DNA of 64,000 nt from Candidatus Angelobacter sp. Gp1-AA117 (GTDB lineage Bacteria > Acidobacteriota > Terriglobia > Terriglobales > Acidobacteriaceae), in the NCBI GenBank assembly GCA_003223515.1, contig QHVI01000025.1, forward strand, positions 1-64,000, written 5' to 3'. Position 1 is the first letter of the stretch. Every line of letters begins with the position of its first letter. Positions 24,831-33,715 of this stretch are shown here, one piece after another. The notes under the pieces were generated by a model. It worked only from the letters and a program-made list of their open reading frames with translations. It searched no databases and was not told the origin of the DNA. Both the position numbers and the translations under genes were made by a program.

Positions 24831-26623
24831 ACTAAAGCAACCCTGCTTTTCCCGAATATCCGGTTCATGCGGCGGGCCAGCTCAGGATTTCTGAATCTCA
24901 GATTGGCGCCTCTGGTGTGCGCGTTGACCTGCTGCAATCGTGGATATAGCACTGGCTCAAGACTGCTAAGGAACCACCGGTGCTGGCGACGCACATGCAC
25001 ATGCATGTGAAGCGTGCCCAGACGGTTATCGGTAGTTAAGACCTGCATCTGACCGACAGGCAGGTTCTTGATTTGAAAATCCACGGCCCTGGTCTTTTCG
25101 ATTTCTGTGATGCTTCCGAATCCAATCTCCTCGTAATGTTCGTCCAGAACACCTTTCTTTTCGACCGTCATAGTGCGTCGCTCGCCTGTGACTCTGGCAG
25201 AAGCATTCAAGAAATAACGTGCAGTCTCCTCATCACGCGTGCGCAGAAGCATGATTGTGTTGGGGGCCGATGAAACGTCGTCGCCGAAGCTGCGGCTGAC
25301 CGTGCGGAGTTGCGGAATTGATTGAAGGGAGAACAGCAAGGCAATATTGCTGCCGCGGGCAGTTTGCAGGATTTGGGCAAAGTTCGGGTACGCGAATGGC
25401 GCAAACTCGTCCAAGATAACGCTGACCATCGGACGCCCATCGCGGCGCCTCTCCTGCTCGTTCAGATAACGTTTTCCCACCATGAGCTGAAGGTTCTGGA
25501 GCAGCATTCGGCCGAGAGCCGTGACAGCTCTGGCGTTCTTATTTGTATTTAATGAGACAAAAAGGATCAGCCCCTGGTCCACAATTTCATCGAGCGTCAA
25601 CAGATCCTCATACGCATTCGTGATAACGGAGAGGTCGTCTTCAGTAAACGTCCCAAGCTCGTTTAACAATCCTTGGATTTTCTGTAGGCGCTCTCGGTCT
25701 TCGAGCGACTGGAGCAAGTTCTTTGCCGACATCTCGAAGTTCTGGCGGCGCTGCTGCGAGACATTCGGGTGATTGCTTATCACGCGCGAGGCCGTGCTAA
25801 TTTGCTCCTTCAGAACCTGTTCATCCCTGGCCATAACCAAGATATCGGGGATGTTGTAGATCTTTCCCGTGTAATCGAGCACGCGGCAAATGTCGCTCAA
25901 ATACGCGGCCTGATGTCCGCGAAAGAAATCCTGCCGCTGCAGAAAGGACTCAAAAAAGGCATTGACGAGTTCCTGGCTTGACCCACCTTTGTTGTAGAGC
26001 GGATTGAAGCGAATGGAGACTTCGGGCCGAAATGGATCAAGAACCCTTAATTGATGCAGCCGTCCGGCTGCGGCAATCTCCGGCAGCAGGTCATTCAAGA
26101 ATTCCTGGTCACCTTTGCCATCAAAGATGATTACTGGTAAGTGCTGCCCGTTCACCTTCCGCCGAATGTCCTGAGCGGCGATATTGTGCAGCAAAGTCGT
26201 CTTTCCAGACCCTGACTGGCCAACCACTACGGTTTGCATCCGGCGCGAGTCATCCGACCAATACCACGGCCGTGAATAGATGTCGTAGCCGGGAATGATG
26301 GCATGCTGGTCAAAAGCCCGCTCAACATAGCGGTGATCTTTGAGCATCGGAACGAAGACAGCGGGGTGCGGCCAGGCGTTCTCAATGCGCTTCTTACGAG
26401 TCCTGAGATACCAAACGACACTGATTCCGGCTCCGATGAGGGCAATCAGATAAAAGCTCAATTCCACGATTTCGTGCGTGCGGATATGAAAGCGGGAAAC
26501 CAAGAGATAAAAACCGACTCCAAGCACGGCCACGGCCAAAACGACAAGGACAAGCGAACCGTTGTCCTCGTGCGTGCGGTGGTACTCGCGGCGGCCATAC
26601 TCGTAGCTGTTGTGACTGATCAT
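24827..26623 (-). CDS. Type IV coupling protein (VirD4/TraD-like ATPase)
   Basis: The 598-residue protein has two N-terminal membrane helices (about 22-42 and 55-73), Walker A GQSGSGKT at 135-142, and Walker B VSVILDEFAPFAYPNF, then QILQTARGSNIALLFSLQS. This order and the DEFAPF(A)YPNF block are typical of type IV coupling proteins that bring the relaxosome to the secretion channel and pump DNA. Start at 26623 is chosen because it overlaps the stop of the small upstream membrane gene as ATGA; the frame continues to 26689. Confidence 0.9.
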   Translation of the reverse strand: MISHNSYEYGRREYHRTHEDNGSLVLVVLAVAVLGVGFYLLVSRFHIRTHEIVELSFYLIALIGAGISVVWYLRTRKKRIENAWPHPAVFVPMLKDHRYVERAFDQHAIIPGYDIYSRPWYWSDDSRRMQTVVVGQSGSGKTTLLHNIAAQDIRRKVNGQHLPVIIFDGKGDQEFLNDLLPEIAAAGRLHQLRVLDPFRPEVSIRFNPLYNKGGSSQELVNAFFESFLQRQDFFRGHQAAYLSDICRVLDYTGKIYNIPDILVMARDEQVLKEQISTASRVISNHPNVSQQRRQNFEMSAKNLLQSLEDRERLQKIQGLLNELGTFTEDDLSVITNAYEDLLTLDEIVDQGLILFVSLNTNKNARAVTALGRMLLQNLQLMVGKRYLNEQERRRDGRPMVSVILDEFAPFAYPNFAQILQTARGSNIALLFSLQSIPQLRTVSRSFGDDVSSAPNTIMLLRTRDEETARYFLNASARVTGERRTMTVEKKGVLDEHYEEIGFGSITEIEKTRAVDFQIKNLPVGQMQVLTTDNRLGTLHMHVHVRRQHRWFLSSLEPVLYPRLQQVNAHTRGANLRFRNPELARRMNRIFGKSRVALV

Positions 26624-26847
26624 TGGGTAAAACTGAAATAGAAGAAGACGCCAATCACAACCAGGGCTACCAGGCCTAATGTCAGCCATAGTGGGTGAAT
26701 ACGGGGGCGATTATTTGCATCCCGTGGCATGGCCGGATCGCCTGCATTCCTGCTGATGTTTGCCACGAGACTTTTTTCAGGATCGCGGGCGTAGGCGTCG
26801 CAGAGCAGTTTTCGCATTTCGCCTTCCGTGATATACCCGAGCGACAT
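26620..26847 (-). CDS. Small membrane protein of the transfer operon
   Basis: The 75-residue protein has a soluble N-terminal half with GYITEGEMRKLLCDAYARDP and one C-terminal transmembrane helix (LWLTLGLVALVVIGVFFYFS). Its stop overlaps the coupling-protein start and it begins one base after the VirB9-like gene. A role in anchoring or coupling is likely but not shown. Confidence 0.6.
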   Translation of the reverse strand: MSLGYITEGEMRKLLCDAYARDPEKSLVANISRNAGDPAMPRDANNRPRIHPLWLTLGLVALVVIGVFFYFSFTQ

Positions 26848-26848
26848 A

Positions 26849-27685
26849 CTAGAACACCATCGTGGCCTGTACCGTGTGAGAGCCCTCCGGGCCGAACTTC
26901 AGTTGGAGGAGTGAAGGACCAGTCACCGTTTCACGGATGGCAATGACTCCTCGGATTTCTTCCCCTGGCTGTATATCTTCTTTCTGTACCTCAGCTTTTG
27001 CTAAGGTGAGCGGCCGTTCCCGCAGCTTGCCGAGTTTATGGAGCATCTGGCTGTCAAGCTGCATATGCCTCAGCGACTGAATGGAGATTGAGGCTTCAGG
27101 GGCTATAGCCTCTGCGACCTGCGGCGTGGTGACCCGATACGGATGCGCGGAATGGTTGCGAATTGAGTAATGAATGTATGTAGTATTCCTGGACTGAAAT
27201 ATGTCCTCGACTCGAACAGTAATGCGATCTTTGGCATCTTTTATGCCGGTCGAGTCCACCCGTTCCGCTCCCAGCAATGCGCGAGTGAACATCATGTCGG
27301 CGATATCATTGATTTGATCTTTGTTGTCCGGCACCGGTTTGGGCGCTGGACCGCGGCTGTCAACTGCGAAATTCATGTTTTTTACCTCCCCGGGGGCCTC
27401 AAGCTCGTATGCGAAGCGGCGAGAAGCGGTCCAGACAAACAGGTCCGTCGATGCGCCAGCCTTCAATGGCTTAATGAAAACCTTGTCCTCGTGGCGTTCG
27501 ATCTGAAACGCTGGGCTGCCTGCGGCCGCCATAGTGACCGGCTCGCCGAACTCAAGCACCGTCAGGTGATCTAGCGCCGTAGCCACATGGATCACCTCGG
27601 TTGGCGCCGGCTGATTAACTTTCACCTCATCTCCGGAACCGGAAACTGCATATATCATCACGATCAATATCAGTGCTCGCTTCAT
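26849..27685 (-). CDS. VirB9/TrbG-like conjugation protein
   Basis: The 278-residue protein has a signal peptide (MKRALILIVMIYAVSG) and a VirB9-type N-terminal beta domain: HLTVLEFGEPVTMAAAG, FQIERHEDKVFIKPLKAG, TDLFVWTASRRFAYELE. The C-terminal half has TTYIHYSIRNHSAHPY and a beta-rich end. VirB9 forms the outer ring of the secretion core with VirB7 and VirB10. Start at 27685, where the signal peptide begins. A second VirB9-like gene lies at 44546-45478. Confidence 0.78.
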   Translation of the reverse strand: MKRALILIVMIYAVSGSGDEVKVNQPAPTEVIHVATALDHLTVLEFGEPVTMAAAGSPAFQIERHEDKVFIKPLKAGASTDLFVWTASRRFAYELEAPGEVKNMNFAVDSRGPAPKPVPDNKDQINDIADMMFTRALLGAERVDSTGIKDAKDRITVRVEDIFQSRNTTYIHYSIRNHSAHPYRVTTPQVAEAIAPEASISIQSLRHMQLDSQMLHKLGKLRERPLTLAKAEVQKEDIQPGEEIRGVIAIRETVTGPSLLQLKFGPEGSHTVQATMVF

Positions 27686-27743
27686 AATGTTTTCGCCTTC
27701 AACGGGCAGAGCCGGTTTCCCGGCTCCACCTTTATTTAGTGAC

Positions 27744-30191
27744 TCATCCGAAGAAAAACTGGCCGTCTTTGTACTGAAACAGAAACGTCTGTTTTTCTCC
27801 GCCTTCAATTTTCTCGACCAGGAAACTGCGCCCTTCGGAATCCCGATGGATTGACATCCCGGACACCTCCGGCATAACAACCCGGACTGTCTTGCCGCCC
27901 GTCTGTTCTGCCAGCTTTGCCACGAGTTCCTGCGGAAAAGCGTGAAACAGGATTGAGCCACTGCCCTGGCCGTTGCATACGACCCGGTTCAAGGCCTGGC
28001 ACCATCCCGACCGGTTTTCCGTCTTGCTCGCTGCCCAGACACGCACGTAGGAGATGATTGCTTTCATCTCCTGCTTGGCCCGTTCCTCACCGTGGTAGTG
28101 AGCGGAATAAGCTTTGCGGCGTGCCTGCAGCTTCTGTTTCCGCAGTTCTTTATCAGTTCCTTTGCGCACAGCCTCCCATTCGGCTTGCGCCTTGTCGAGA
28201 TCAGCTTTAAGTTTGTCCTGCCGTTCAGAGATGCGACCTACAACCGCGGCGTAGACACTGTTCACATAGCGGCACTCATCGAACATCACCCGGGTGACAG
28301 ACTCTCCCGAAACGAGTCCTTTGAATTCCTCTATGGGCAGCTTCGCCGTGAGCAAATCTTCAATCTCTTTGCGAACGTGGTTATAGAGTTTCCCGATGCG
28401 GTCGTTCTCATCCACATCAAGGTGAATGGGTAAATCCGAAATTCGCGACTCATTCTTGTATTTGAGCCACGGCGCCGGATTTATCTGTTGGCGTATGTCG
28501 GCGATGATCTTGGCATCGGGCTCGACTTCGTGCTTGAGACTGTCGAGCGCCTTCTGCAATTCAGTGACGAGCTGATAGGCAAGATCGCTCCTCCCCGCAG
28601 CCAAACACGAGGTCTTCAAATCGGTAATCATGCCGATCTGATTTCCACGCGCCTTGATCGCCACATGTTCGAGGTTCCACCAGGGAGACTTGGCCTTGCG
28701 GAGCTTCATCTTCTGCTGATGAAACTCGTTGGTTAGTGAGAACCGTTTCCGCACAAAGCGTGGGAATCGGTCCTCTTCCAGAATGCAGATCCAGTCAAAA
28801 TCAAAATCGCCGCCGTTTTTCTTGGCTGCCTCCGAATGGAGAGTGTACGTTCCCTCCAAAAGCAACTGTTGTGTAGCAATCTGCCCAGCCAGGTCGTAGG
28901 AAGTCCTGCACCCCTGCTCATCCAAGCTGCGATTGAGCTGCATGATGAGTTCTGAGGAGCCGACGTGTTCCATCGGCAACAAATCCTCACACATGCGTAT
29001 GGGATAACGGACGCATAAACCACGTTTGGACTGAAGCGCCACAATGGCCTGCTGTTTCGAGATCCAGTCAGATCCCGCATACAGCCGTCCATCGTGAACG
29101 ACCAGATAACCGTCGTCAGCAAGAGCATAGGCCGGCAGACGGAATCCTCCTCCGGTCGCTGCTTTGAAAGCCCACCGGGCGAGCAGGCGGTTGAGTTGAT
29201 TGTTGATGTAGGGGTAGCGAACGATGTGTCCGCTGGTATCAGCCAACAGCGCCGCTTCAACAGTCCTGACCTCTTCGTCCTGAGTCTTCTCGGCGTCATC
29301 CAATCCCAGGAGTTCAAGCAGTTCCGTGTACCGTCCTTCGCTGATCGAATCGTTCAACCTGCGTACCTGACCCAGTGCTTCCGGCAGGATCTCAAGCTGG
29401 ATCGAATCATCGGGCGCATGTTCAATGAGGGTGTAACTGGATTCAAACTCAAGCTTGCGCGAGAATTCGCGAATCCCCAGCACCACCGGCCCACGGAACC
29501 TGCGGCCCTTGCCGAAGACCGAATACAGCATGACTGGCACCTTCACGCCCGGCTTCACCGCGCTTTCCGGGAGAACAATGTCGGCGTCGAGCAACTGCGC
29601 CGCCTCATCCTCCATAACCTTGAAGGAGCCTTTGGCTTGCGTCTTTTCAAACGCCAGCCGGAACTGATAGAAGCAGTTGTCCGGCAGTTGAAGTTTTGAG
29701 AAGAGCGACCGCCTAATCCAACCGCGGCAATCATTCGTTCCCAGAACGTGATCCTCCACTACCAGCACCGAAACATCCGGCTCCTCGATCACCACCTTGC
29801 AGGAGGAGACCAGGATGCCGAAGTAAACGATGGCTGCCTGTGGCCAGTGCTGAAAACGCTCTGCAATGGGCTGGCTATGGTCCTTGTCCACGAAGTAAAA
29901 CTTGCCATCCTTGGACGAACCACTTGCCCCTACCAATTTGTAAGCAGTGTTTTTGAATTTGAGGTTCGCCATTGCGTTTTCGACCTGCGATTCCTCGTAG
30001 GCATCCAGAGGCTCGTTGGGTACGTTCACAACAGCGACTTTGATTCCGGGATACAGCGCGTTGAGAAGGGTGTTCTCGAGCGTCGTCTCCAGGTTCGTGA
30101 GCCGTTGGGTCACACTTCCTGTTGAGTCGATGTCAAGCGTAACAACCTGCTCGATTGAAAACTTGTTCGTTTTGTTGCTATACTCTTCCAT
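27744..30191 (-). CDS. Double-psi beta-barrel RNA polymerase-like protein (RdRP/YonO-like, putative)
   Basis: The 815-residue soluble protein has two blocks matching single-chain two-barrel RNA polymerases such as QDE-1 and YonO. Block 1: NDCRGWIRRSLFSKLQL, then FYQFRLA (174-180) and QAKGSFKV (185-192), resembling the DGxG...fQxR...KG barrel with its conserved lysine. Block 2: LCVRYPIRMCEDLLPMEHVG (392-411), then KKNGGDFDFDWICILEED and RFP (457-477), resembling the metal-binding GGDLDGDxxxxxWDxxLxP block; DFDFD is at 462-466. The glycine usual before the third Asp is Phe here. From about 535 the protein is helical, with a coiled coil near 650-710. It sits between VirB9-like and VirB8 genes. 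No search could be run, so the assignment is an inference. Confidence 0.65.
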   Translation of the reverse strand: MEEYSNKTNKFSIEQVVTLDIDSTGSVTQRLTNLETTLENTLLNALYPGIKVAVVNVPNEPLDAYEESQVENAMANLKFKNTAYKLVGASGSSKDGKFYFVDKDHSQPIAERFQHWPQAAIVYFGILVSSCKVVIEEPDVSVLVVEDHVLGTNDCRGWIRRSLFSKLQLPDNCFYQFRLAFEKTQAKGSFKVMEDEAAQLLDADIVLPESAVKPGVKVPVMLYSVFGKGRRFRGPVVLGIREFSRKLEFESSYTLIEHAPDDSIQLEILPEALGQVRRLNDSISEGRYTELLELLGLDDAEKTQDEEVRTVEAALLADTSGHIVRYPYINNQLNRLLARWAFKAATGGGFRLPAYALADDGYLVVHDGRLYAGSDWISKQQAIVALQSKRGLCVRYPIRMCEDLLPMEHVGSSELIMQLNRSLDEQGCRTSYDLAGQIATQQLLLEGTYTLHSEAAKKNGGDFDFDWICILEEDRFPRFVRKRFSLTNEFHQQKMKLRKAKSPWWNLEHVAIKARGNQIGMITDLKTSCLAAGRSDLAYQLVTELQKALDSLKHEVEPDAKIIADIRQQINPAPWLKYKNESRISDLPIHLDVDENDRIGKLYNHVRKEIEDLLTAKLPIEEFKGLVSGESVTRVMFDECRYVNSVYAAVVGRISERQDKLKADLDKAQAEWEAVRKGTDKELRKQKLQARRKAYSAHYHGEERAKQEMKAIISYVRVWAASKTENRSGWCQALNRVVCNGQGSGSILFHAFPQELVAKLAEQTGGKTVRVVMPEVSGMSIHRDSEGRSFLVEKIEGGEKQTFLFQYKDGQFFFG

Positions 30192-30272
30192 GACAATTAA
30201 AGCTCCTTAGTTTTTGCTGCGGGAAACCCGGCATTGACTAAGGGGCTTTTTGCTTTCCCCGTACACTCTGTC

Positions 30273-30311
30273 TGCCTGGCCTCCCTGGTTTTGGGTTTTT
30301 CTGGCCAGGCA
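30273..30311. repeat. Hairpin with GGGTTTTT in the loop (relative of the 38-base hairpins)
   Basis: TGCCTGGCC (30273-30281) and GGCCAGGCA (30303-30311) pair perfectly around a 21-base loop that ends GGGTTTTTCT. The four hairpins near 39.2-43.2 kb have other stem sequences but the same 9-base stem, 20-base loop and GGGTTTTT two bases before the right arm. It lies between the RNA polymerase-like gene and a small gene in a 243-base gap. A G/C-rich stem with T run could also terminate transcription. Confidence 0.55.
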
Positions 30312-30434
30312 CCGACTAGAGCCGGGTCAGCACATCTCCCTACATAAAATGTGTAGGATCTTCAAAGGACCGTAAGCTCGACGAGCCTGTTGGTCTCTTT
30401 TGAAAACTCGTGCCAACTCGAGTCCTTCCGCTTT

Positions 30435-30719
30435 TCAGCTTCGGGACAAAGCCTGTTTCACAATCTTTGGTTCGTTTCCGTTGATTTCCGGCACCGCCTT
30501 CCATGCGACCAGGGTGTAAAACACCTGGCCGGATTTGAATGCCTGCACTAATGCCTCGCCTTCACTCGCCATCTCCTGGCCTAGCTCCGGCTTTTCATTT
30601 GAACTTCCAGACTTCGGCAAAAAGAACCGAACGTTCTCGCTGGTCATCTCCCAGCGCCTGCGACGGCCGTTCTTTTCCGAAATTCCCGCGCTGTCATTTG
30701 CTGTTTTTGCTGGATCCAT
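30435..30719 (-). CDS. Small hypothetical protein of the transfer operon
   Basis: The 94-residue protein MDPAKTANDSAGISEKNGRR...QALSRS contains WEMTSENVRFFLPKS and FKSGQVFYTLVAWKAVPEI. ATG at 30719 has GAGG about six bases upstream. It follows VirB8 by eight bases. Family unknown; cytoplasmic by appearance. Confidence 0.5.
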   Translation of the reverse strand: MDPAKTANDSAGISEKNGRRRRWEMTSENVRFFLPKSGSSNEKPELGQEMASEGEALVQAFKSGQVFYTLVAWKAVPEINGNEPKIVKQALSRS

Positions 30720-30727
30720 GGTGTCCC

Positions 30728-31471
30728 TCAATTCGAATTGTTCAGCGATGTGTCGCGCACGATCGCATTGCGGCGCTCTCCCTCAATTAACCGCTCGCCG
30801 TATTCCGCAATAAGCAAGCCACTCGGGTTGGCTTCTGACCGCCGTTCAGTGATCAGGCGGATATGAAATTCGCCGACCAGCTTGTCGGTTGTTTCCTGAT
30901 GGTCGCGGACGCGGTGGACCTCCTTCACTCCAAACGCCGTGAAGCTGAGCGGGTCATCTTTCGCCGGTTCAAGCGACCGGAGGTGGAAGACCGATGTGAT
31001 CTGTTCATCCTGAATCTTGCCGACCACGTTGTTTTTTTCAATTGTCGTCAGAGTGGCCCGCCGGAGATTCGCGGTCATCATGTTCAGGCCATCAGCCCAG
31101 TTTCGGTTGATGCCTTCCGGCGAAAAGTTCAGATACCGATCTAGGAAAAGCCGCACATAAGCGGTCTTTTCGAAGTCGTTGGGTTCGGCGTTCGCGCCCT
31201 GAGAGACGAGCACCGGTCTTGTAGCCCCCGGCTTGTCACCGACGACGATTGCGGTGCCAGCCGAATCCACTCGGATCACGGTAGGTGGTTGCAGCCGCAC
31301 ATACGCAGCCAGTGCAACGGCCAACAAGGTCGTCGGCACGCAAATGAACGCCAATACCATCGCGCGATTGGCATACGCGCGCAAAGCGCCGTCGTGTTCG
31401 TAATACCGGCTATACCGAAGCTTTTCCGGCGCTTGTTCCTTCTCTTTAGGATCTGTTTTCTTTAGCCACAT
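30728..31471 (-). CDS. VirB8/TrbF-like conjugation protein
   Basis: The 247-residue inner membrane protein has one N-terminal transmembrane helix (MVLAFICVPTTLLAVALAAY) preceded by LRYSRYYEHDGALRAYANR, then a periplasmic domain with VIRVDSAGTA, TAYVRLFLDRYLNF and LVGEFHIRLITERR. This is the VirB8/TrbF plan of a periplasmic assembly factor of the secretion channel. AGGAG nine bases upstream supports ATG 31471. Confidence 0.85.
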   Translation of the reverse strand: MWLKKTDPKEKEQAPEKLRYSRYYEHDGALRAYANRAMVLAFICVPTTLLAVALAAYVRLQPPTVIRVDSAGTAIVVGDKPGATRPVLVSQGANAEPNDFEKTAYVRLFLDRYLNFSPEGINRNWADGLNMMTANLRRATLTTIEKNNVVGKIQDEQITSVFHLRSLEPAKDDPLSFTAFGVKEVHRVRDHQETTDKLVGEFHIRLITERRSEANPSGLLIAEYGERLIEGERRNAIVRDTSLNNSN

Positions 31472-31604
31472 GATCTTTTCTCCTGCTTCGAAACAGACGG
31501 CCGAAAAAGCGGCCGATGAAAAATGCAATCAACGTGCTGATATTCCACGGACGAAAGCGGCTGTCCTTGGGCTCGTAAATCGGTCCTCGATACCATGGCA
31601 GCAT
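31446..31604 (-). CDS. Small membrane protein before VirB8
   Basis: A 52-residue protein MLPWYRGPIYEPKDSRFRPW, then a hydrophobic segment (STLIAFFIGRFFGRLF) and a basic tail (RSRRKDHVAKENRS). GGAAGGA lies about six bases before the ATG. It overlaps the VirB8 start by 26 bases. Possibly a VirB7-like accessory, but no lipobox is present. Confidence 0.5.
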   Translation of the reverse strand: MLPWYRGPIYEPKDSRFRPWNISTLIAFFIGRFFGRLFRSRRKDHVAKENRS

Positions 31605-31606
31605 TG

Positions 31607-32872
31607 CTATCCTTCCTTTCCGGTCCATGCGTTCTCCTGGGAGCCATCACTTTTGTTGCCGTTTCCGGACACAATACTTCCGGCAAACTTTCCCGCATGA
31701 AAAGCCACTGTTTGGGTGACACCGACTGGCCGAAATGGGATGGAAGAAGCGGATTTCTTCTGTGAGGCACCGCCTCCACCGCCTGTTCCGGCACTCGTAG
31801 TTGCTGCTTGCTGGGTTCCAGTGCCACTTTGCTCGGGTGAGGGGGCAGGCGCGGACTCACCCATGGCGCTCATCACGCCCGTACGAATTGTCTCTGCCAG
31901 GCTCGGTTGCGGAGGTGGCGCGGAGGAGGAAGCCATTGCGCCGGTTCCCGTGGCGGATGCTCCCGCTCCGGCACTCGCCATAGCCGGTGCGGCCTCGGAT
32001 GCTGCGCCGGCTCCAGCCGAAAAGCCGCTGACAGCAGAAATTGCCGCTCCAGCAGCCGTGGCGGCCGCGCGCACAAATGTAGAAGCCGTAGATCCTACGT
32101 CTCCGGAAATCAATTTCTTCGCGATGAGTGGAATCAGTCCTAGAGCCAGCGCATAGAAAATGCTGACCATGCCCAGAACAGTGGCATCCGATGAGCCGCG
32201 GAAGAAGCCCTGCAGGAAGCCCTGGTTCATCACCTCATCAACACGATTGAACTGAATTGCGGTGATCAGTGAGCCGAACGTCGCGTAGAGAATGCCCCAG
32301 GCATTCCAAATCATCAGGTTCGTCGCATAACTCTTCGCCAGTTGCCCGACTCCTGCCATTGGCAGAAGGGCGAGAACTAAAGGCCCCAGCACATAAAGGA
32401 CGCATCCATAAAGCACGTAAAAGAAAGCAAAAATGACGACCATCATCGCGTAGATCAGATACGCCGCAAGCAGCATCAGGGCCGTTGTAATTGAGGCAAA
32501 CGTCGCATTGATGGCAGGCAGGATTGCCTCGACACCATTGCTGCTGAATTGTTGTTTCAACTGGTCGAACCAGCTCAGGAACATATCGCCGGCTCCGGAG
32601 CTGTTGTCAATGAACTGTGCCACTTGATTGAAGGAGCCATTGACATCGCGAAACACTGTGCTCCAATTCGCCAGGATGATGGCAATCACGAGGTATTTGA
32701 TTCCGGTTATAGCAAGGGACTGAACATCACCGCCGCGCAGAGCGGCCTGATAAAGACCAATGAGGAACCCGACGACCAGGATGGTGTAACCAATTCCGAC
32801 GACGGTCGTTATCATCGCGGTCTTGTCGATTCCGTTTAAGCCCTGATTGAGCAATTGCTGGAAATAAAACAT
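31607..32872 (-). CDS. VirB6/TrbL-like membrane protein
   Basis: The 421-residue protein has an N-terminal helix, then several transmembrane segments (ITTVVGIGYTILVVGFLIGL, ALMLLAAYLIYAMMVVIFAFFYVL, LGPLVLALLPMAGVG, ILYATFGSLITAI, LGMVSIFYALALGLIPLIA) and a long Ala/Gly/Ser-rich tail. This is the VirB6/TrbL layout, the polytopic inner membrane protein of the channel. Start may be ATG 32872 or the GTG at 32875 that overlaps the preceding stop. Confidence 0.85.
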   Translation of the reverse strand: MFYFQQLLNQGLNGIDKTAMITTVVGIGYTILVVGFLIGLYQAALRGGDVQSLAITGIKYLVIAIILANWSTVFRDVNGSFNQVAQFIDNSSGAGDMFLSWFDQLKQQFSSNGVEAILPAINATFASITTALMLLAAYLIYAMMVVIFAFFYVLYGCVLYVLGPLVLALLPMAGVGQLAKSYATNLMIWNAWGILYATFGSLITAIQFNRVDEVMNQGFLQGFFRGSSDATVLGMVSIFYALALGLIPLIAKKLISGDVGSTASTFVRAAATAAGAAISAVSGFSAGAGAASEAAPAMASAGAGASATGTGAMASSSAPPPQPSLAETIRTGVMSAMGESAPAPSPEQSGTGTQQAATTSAGTGGGGGASQKKSASSIPFRPVGVTQTVAFHAGKFAGSIVSGNGNKSDGSQENAWTGKEG

Positions 32873-32874
32873 CA

Positions 32875-33705
32875 CTACTGCGACCCCCGCTGCAGGGCTT
32901 GGCCGGTGCTATTCCGCAGATTGTTAACATCTGTGGCGCCGAATTTCAGCTGGGCGCCAGAGTTGGGAAGGTCAATCGAACGCACTCGTATCAGCTCTGC
33001 CATAGCCGATTGGGTGTAGGCATTTGCCCGCACCAACCAGGCGGATGCTTGCGCTTCCAGAATCGGGGCGCTGCCCGGAGCCGCATTCTGGATTTGCAGA
33101 TTGATCTGGTCTGCCGCAGCCAGCTCAACATCTGCCAATGCATCCAGTTCCACCGCCTTCTTGAGCGCGGCTTGAGCTTCGGCATCACTCATGTCCACAA
33201 GATCGCGAACGGGTTGGGGAGCATCCGCCGGAGCCATCACGGTCCCATATACAGCAGCGTAATTTTGGCTGACCTGTCCAAGGGCCTGCGGGTTGTGCGA
33301 CAGCAGAGCTTGCTCAAACTGTTGCGGCGCTGGCAGCGTGGCACTGTTAATGGGCAGCCGGTACAGTTGATTGATCTGCCGCAGCTGGCCCTGCAATTGC
33401 GAAGCTAGCCCGCGAGCATTGTTGATTGCCGTTGTGGGATAAATAACCTGCTGCTCGAAATTTGCCGCCTGTTGCTGGATTTGTTGAATTTGAGATAGGG
33501 GCTTGGCCACAACATTCTTCAAAAGCCCGGAAATCGTGTTCAACCCGGCAGAGATGATGGCGCAGCAGGGATCGAGCCCAAACTGGCCTCGCGCATTAAA
33601 GGGCGCAACTATGAGAACAAATAACAGCCCCGCAATGAAGATCACCTTCCACTTCATAGCCGGCCAAAAGCGCTTCGTAAATTCCTTAATTGTTTGCATC
33701 TTCAT
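32875..33705 (-). CDS. VirB5/TrbJ-like protein, copy 1
   Basis: The 276-residue protein has a signal anchor (MKWKVIFIAGLLFVLIVAPF), then a Gln-rich helical region with LSQIQQIQQQAANFEQQVIY, TTAINNARGLASQLQGQLRQ and NQLYRLPINSAT. This is the plan of TrbJ/VirB5 minor pilus-tip proteins. It resembles the next gene in order and in the FEQQV, PTNSA and GSA-ILxAQA blocks, so the two are likely paralogues from a duplication. Confidence 0.78.
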   Translation of the reverse strand: MKMQTIKEFTKRFWPAMKWKVIFIAGLLFVLIVAPFNARGQFGLDPCCAIISAGLNTISGLLKNVVAKPLSQIQQIQQQAANFEQQVIYPTTAINNARGLASQLQGQLRQINQLYRLPINSATLPAPQQFEQALLSHNPQALGQVSQNYAAVYGTVMAPADAPQPVRDLVDMSDAEAQAALKKAVELDALADVELAAADQINLQIQNAAPGSAPILEAQASAWLVRANAYTQSAMAELIRVRSIDLPNSGAQLKFGATDVNNLRNSTGQALQRGSQ

Positions 33706-33715
33706 AACCTCACCT

